Both the position numbers and the translations under genes were made by a program. Positions 59,744 to 64,000 of a stretch of 64,000 bases of DNA are shown here, one piece after another. Positions within the stretch are counted from its first letter, which is position 1, and each line of letters starts with the position of its first letter. The notes beneath the pieces are model-generated. The model did no database searches and was not told the origin of the DNA. It saw only the letters and a program-made list of their open reading frames with translations. The stretch spans positions 3,038,001 through 3,102,000 of the forward strand of contig OZ199840.1 of NCBI GenBank assembly GCA_964304625.1, given 5' to 3'. Source of the stretch: Kudoa neothunni (Eukaryota; Cnidaria).

Positions 59744-61607
59744 TTCGAAGGGTTAACCGATTCCTCCTTCGAGCAAAATCGTTCCGACGTGTAAACTTTC
59801 GTCTGTTTACAAAAACTGACTGTTTTCTATATTCTTCGCATATTTCAACATATTCGTTACTTATAATAATTTTAATTATTTTTTAACATAATTATTTTAC
59901 CAACAGGTGAGTTTAAGGGCTCAGTATAGTGGTGTTATATTTTACAAACTGAAAAAGTTCATTTATTCGTACCTAATGAATGAAATATAAATTTAACTAA
60001 TATTTATTGTGTTAGAATAAGATATTTGGTTTATAAATTTTCTTGAAAATTTTAGCGTGAAATATTTCATTATTTAATTTTCAAAAGTAGAATTTTAAGG
60101 TGTAAATTACCCCTCTGAAAAAATTATAAACCAGTAAATTTGTCTCAAAACGTTAAATTAAGTGGAGCAGTTATCCAAATATTAAATAGACTATTTCCAT
60201 GGTAATGTACTTAAATTAACCTGAGATGTCTAATACGTTTAAACTATTTTTTTGACTCCACATTTTGAATAAATATAAAAAATTTTAAAAATCTAATTTG
60301 ACATTTTTATGTCTTTACTAATAGATGGAACCATAAAATTGTAATATTATGTGGAAAATGTGAAAAAGAATGAATCAACTTCCATAAATCAGTACACGAT
60401 GTTCTTATTTTTTTCGTTATATAATCTTCATCTATGTTTAAAAATCTCATTATAAATTAATTTTAAAGAAAAATATTTCGGCTATAAAAATTATCTGTGA
60501 TCTACTGTATGTACAAAGCTGAAGTGTCCATGTGCGTCCGAATTTTTTTTCCTATAGAGAGACATTTATGAAATTTTTTAAAAATCACAATCTTTCAAAC
60601 AATCTTTAAATTATTTTTACACTACAAAATATTCCCAAAAATATTCAGAAAATAGTGATTTCGTCGATTCAAAGTTTGTTTAACGGATTACCCGGTTACA
60701 ACAACAGGATTAATAGCTGCGTATGTCATGGTGAAGGACGGTTGAAGTTAACTTTCCTCCTTATATGCTCTATTAAATGTCAATTAAACGATGACATCTA
60801 TCTTTATGTATAAGGTTGGCGTTTCTTTGTGGGTGTTTGTACAAATACACTCCTTATTTGTGGAGTTTTAACGTATATGACTTGGTAAGTATATTTTAAA
60901 AGTTTTATTAACGGTTTAAAATATGAGAAAAACTCTATGTTGATATTGAACCTATTTTTAGCTGTTTGCTTGGTAAAAATGCACTAATGTTTATGACGGG
61001 CCAGGCGATGCTAATTTTAGCAATATCAATTTATTTTCATACGTTTTCTTCAATCACTATTACTGTTTCAATTTTGTTATCTCCCAACAACTTAGCGGTG
61101 ACACAGTTTCCAAACTAGGCCAGAATTCGACTCTTATAAATCTCCCTGGTTAAAAAATAACGTTTTAGGTAACATTTTAACGGGGTTTAAATAATTCAGG
61201 AACGAATAAAATATGATGCTAACCTTAAATTTTTTTGCGTTGGTGCCGAGCCACGAAATTTTTAAATGAACGCCGGGATTGTAACACTCCTTCAAAGAAA
61301 TGATCATAGTTTAAATTTCATAATCAAAATTGTTAAAGTATGTTGCTTACAAATTTTTAATTATTTTGTTTCTATGGGTTAATTCGAAACTTCAATATAT
61401 TTTTTTAATGCTATTAGAAAATATCTCAGACGAAGTATTCCCCAAGCGACGTTGGGCAGTTCCCACTAGTATTTTTTAAAGACATTATTCATCTGGTACA
61501 TTTAATTATTTTTGGCCCATCGCTCCGCTCTTAGGGGTCAGAAATAATTAAATATAGTCAAAACTAGCGTCACCTGAATATTATTTACAGTGCCAATAAC
61601 CACTTCC
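59744..61607. mobile_element. Spacer of the inverted-repeat element
   Basis: 1,864 bases without a credible coding frame. With the arms it would make a 2.5-kb non-autonomous unit. Flanking TTAA words stand exactly ten bases outside each arm (59427-59430 and 61921-61924), which would fit a piggyBac-like TTAA target. The intervening ten bases match at only six positions. A copy of the hairpin repeat lies near its right end. Confidence 0.4.
61495..61572 (-). repeat. Hairpin-bearing repeat, copy 4 (partial, inverted)
   Basis: On the minus strand it reads TAGTTTTGACTATATTTAAT, then TATTTCTGACCCC, a GAGCGGAGCGA loop, and GGGCCAAAAATAATTAAATG. This is the best preserved version of the hairpin seen in copies 1-3. 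The 3' half of the repeat is not recognisable beyond it. Confidence 0.5.
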
Positions 61608-61910
61608 ATTATTTATTGGAGTTAAAGTTTTGCGCACCAAACGTGTTTATGTTATTAAAGAAAATAAAGAAAAAAAGTGGTGATTAACAAAGGTGTACAA
61701 AAGAGTGTTTTCTAATGCGACAAGTTTTACATTTACCTAATATCTTCTATTATTATCACAAATTTTCAAACCCATCATGGAGAGAAAATATATGATTCAT
61801 TAATGACAATAAGAAGTGTGTAACTATGAAGTATATATGTTACAAATAAGAAGTAACAATTTAAATCCTAATATAGTACAGACTTAAGTAAAACAACTAG
61901 AGGATTAATC
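61608..61910 (-). repeat. Right arm of the 303-bp inverted repeat
   Basis: Reverse complement of 59441-59743 with one mismatch. See the left arm. Confidence 0.95.
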
Positions 61911-62253
61911 CGAACGTTTCTTAACTCTCCAGCGATTTTGTATTGAGAATATCTTTTTATTTTATTTATTAAATATCACCGAATTTACGTCATTCCTCGA
62001 ACATACAATGATTTATTTTTACTAAACAAATTGGTAAAAACTGATGAAAAGAAAAAATTTTATTTAAATATTACACTCGAACGTTTTTTGGGATTAAGTT
62101 TACCCCATGTATTTATTACTTCAATCTAAAGAGTATCTTGTAAGTAATCAAATAATAAATTATTAGTTAAACCAAACAAGTAGATTTGAAGAAAACAATG
62201 AACAGAATGTCTGGTTGGGACAAGGTGCTTGTGTGCGTAATGTATAATTCTAA

Positions 62254-62905
62254 ATGAATGACGCAAGTGATTTCATTGTCGAATATACCTCATCTGGAAG
62301 CGAATTTGACCATAAAGTTTTTGAGAAAAGTGATATATCGGACCCAGAAATAGATCCCATAGATATTAATGATAATAATTTAAAAAGTGAAAATGGAATT
62401 ATTTGGAGTTTATCAAAGTCACCTACGAGAAAAACCTGTGCCGAAAACATAATGAATTCCATATTTGATGCTATTTCATATGCTGTAGCGAAAATAAAAT
62501 CATTCATTGATTGTTTTTGTTAAATATTACCTCAGAATTCGGTAGTATTCTCATAAAGTATACAAAAATACGCTTGGAAATCACTATTTCAATGATGAGT
62601 GGCATGATACCAATGAAATTGGAATTAAAGGTTATGTGGGCCTTCTAATACTAGTAGTTATTCATAAGGATAGACAAGTACCATTGATAATACTGTCATC
62701 GATACGTCTAAAAATTTAAAACTTTATACGATAATGCATTGATGCATGCATTACAAAGCAGCCAAGGGTGGGGTTGATAATGTGGATAGAATGTTGGCAT
62801 GAATTTCTATCCAAAATTTTGAAAGAAGATGGTTGTTTATCGTCTTTTTCAACATGATAGATACCTCCTTGATTAATGCATTTGCATTATTCAAAGACAT
62901 TTAAT
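62254..62905 (+). mobile_element. Second piggyBac, internally deleted
   Basis: An acidic N-terminus (DFIVEYTSSGSEFD) leads to IIWSLSKSPTRKTCAENI, the piggyBac WS..P....R.....NI motif. After a stop at 62521, WHDTNEIGIKGYVGLLILVV appears in another frame. The sequence then jumps straight to HYKAAKGGVDNVDRM (about 62745), the last catalytic Asp region, and RRWLFIVFFNMIDTSLINAFALF. The central catalytic part is missing. It differs in sequence from the copy at 7005-9269, so it is a different family. Clear ends were not found, although GTTTACCCCATG near 62098 is a candidate. Confidence 0.85.
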
Positions 62906-63690
62906 TCAGAGAAAAAATTAAGGAGACTTTTTGAAAGAGATTTCTGAAGAATTGTACAATTCACTGTAAATAGAACCTCCAGAAAAGTTATCGAAAGAAA
63001 TTTAAATAATTCATATATTCTAATGAAGAACCAAGTTTAAATAAAAAATCGTCGAGTTGAGATTATTGTAAAAGATAAAATGATAAGAGAAACTCTAAGT
63101 GGTGTCATAATCGAGATCAGTTTGAGATTATTTGGCGTAATTAATACAATATTCCAATGATTCTACTCGTTTAAATTTAACAATATTTTGTATTCCCAAA
63201 TTAATTATTTTTTTACACACATCGACACAATAAAAAAGTGGGGTAATTTTTACCCCAAATGTGTTACAGGGGTACCGTTTTTGTTTAAGATCGTTAGGGA
63301 ATTAAAATTTGGAATTAAATGATCCTGCCGACCATCTATAACTGTTAAAAAATTATCGTAAAAGAATGGGCGTAAATATAGGGTTTCCCGATCAAAGTGA
63401 GAACTGTTGCAATTAATGCAAGAAAGTTTCGATTAAATTGGTCGTAATATAAAATAATTTTTATTTCGTTTATTGTTTAACTAACGGTAGCAACATTAGC
63501 TTCCATCCTTAACCTCCTCGGTATAAATTAAAAATGGGGGTTCCCCGATTTTAACACGTGTTAGTTCCCGATCAAGTCAAGATTTAACGTTTTTTGATTT
63601 ACAAAGTAAATAACTATATTTAAATTATAATGAGTTTGTTTAAAAATATATTATATTTATTTCGCCGTAAACTTTTGATACTAGGATGGA
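62906..63690. other. Noncoding stretch before the terminal transposase
   Basis: Holds a GGGGTAATTTTTACCCC palindrome at about 63239. Two related words, TTCCCGATCAAAG (63386) and TTCCCGATCAAG (63571), may belong to the 5' end of the Tc1/IS630 element. Confidence 0.35.
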
Positions 63691-64000
63691 ACTAAACTCA
63701 GAAAATATCCGAAATAAAAAAATGGTCTACTATCCCTGATGAAGATAGAGTTAAAATTATCAATAAATCACTCGAAGGAAAATCTACGAAACAAATATCT
63801 GAAGATCTTTCCATTAATTATAAGTCCGTTTGGAGAATCATAAAAAATTATAACAAGAGTGGTTGCATACGTATCCAGAACCGTGGTGGCGATAAAAAGT
63901 CACAGTTGTCTCATGATCAAAAACGTGAAATTTTATCATGGGTTGACTCTGATTGTTTATTGAGGTTAAATGACATGAAAAGAATGATTCAGGAAAAATT
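63691..64000 (+). mobile_element. Tc1/IS630-type transposase, 5' part, cut by the window end
   Basis: The frame from about 63721 reads KWSTIPDEDRVKIINKSLEG, KSTKQISEDLSINYKSVWRI, IKNYNKSG and NRGGDKKSQLSHDQKREIL, then WVDSDCLLRL to the edge. This is the double helix-turn-helix N-terminus of IS630/Tc1-like transposases, including the GxSxxQIS helix and the RGG-K linker. It is open for about 93 codons. The only upstream ATG (63686) is one base out of frame, across a run of seven A's, so either the start differs or there is a frameshift. The catalytic DDE part lies beyond the window. Confidence 0.8.

Noticed and set aside
1-64000. CRISPR arrays, operons, ribosome binding sites, rRNA genes
   Set aside because: None seen. 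The genes are spliced and eukaryotic, so bacterial features are not expected.
1-64000. Retroviral, LTR or Polinton elements
   Set aside because: No reverse transcriptase, integrase or capsid-like motif was recognised. The 303-bp inverted repeat could suggest a Polinton by arm length, but its 1.86-kb spacer has no such genes.

Overview
The window is animal nuclear DNA: very AT-rich, with spliced genes, small GT-AG introns (most 36-70 nt in the genes I could assemble), the standard code, and a dense mix of decayed DNA transposons. The recognisable host genes (p190-type RhoGAP, LRCH-type LRR-CH protein, triple-KH poly(C)-binding protein, WDR36/UTP21, the RNA polymerase I subunit RPA49, PLAC8 proteins, CD39-fold ectoproteins) are metazoan. 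High AT, tiny introns and DNA transposons (hAT, piggyBac, Merlin, pogo/Tigger, Tc1/IS630) would fit a small parasitic animal such as a myxozoan or orthonectid, but the sequence alone does not decide this. I recognised no retrovirus, LTR element or Polinton.

Layout. 1-6.8 kb: the 3' end of a hAT fossil, then gene A, a multi-exon minus-strand protein with the CD39/apyrase (NTPDase) fold, then a small hAT MITE and another hAT end. 7.0-9.3 kb: a decayed piggyBac with both TTAA-flanked ends. 9.3-14.2 kb: mostly empty. 14.2-16.1 kb (perhaps to 17.9 kb): gene B, a paralogue of gene A with the same exon layout. 18.6-22.1 kb: a pogo/Tigger-like element carrying a tRNA-like insert, then a Merlin transposase remnant. 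22.6-28.2 kb: two PLAC8 paralogues flank a 3.8-kb hAT (ZBED5/SCAND3-like) transposon. 29.1-29.6 kb: terminal exons of RPA49. 30-36 kb: mostly noncoding.

36.5-58.9 kb is the gene-rich half: a KH-domain RNA-binding gene (+), WDR36/UTP21 (+), an LRCH gene (+), p190RhoGAP (-), and possibly a tiny two-exon gene divergent from p190RhoGAP. Between them lie an unclassified hairpin-bearing repeat (four copies in the window), hAT ends and MITEs, and tRNA-derived SINE-like units. 59.4-61.9 kb holds a 303-bp inverted repeat with one mismatch around 1.86 kb of noncoding DNA. The end has an internally deleted piggyBac and the start of a Tc1/IS630-type transposase cut by the window edge.

The genes fall into general cell functions: rRNA synthesis and processing (RPA49, UTP21), RNA binding (KH protein), and Rho and cytoskeletal control (p190RhoGAP, LRCH). 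Added to these is a lineage-flavoured surface set: two CD39-fold membrane proteins that keep the disulfide pattern but have lost every apyrase motif I could check, and two PLAC8 proteins. The inactive-looking CD39-fold pair is the most unusual biology here; the long inverted repeat and the hairpin repeat family are the most unusual DNA.
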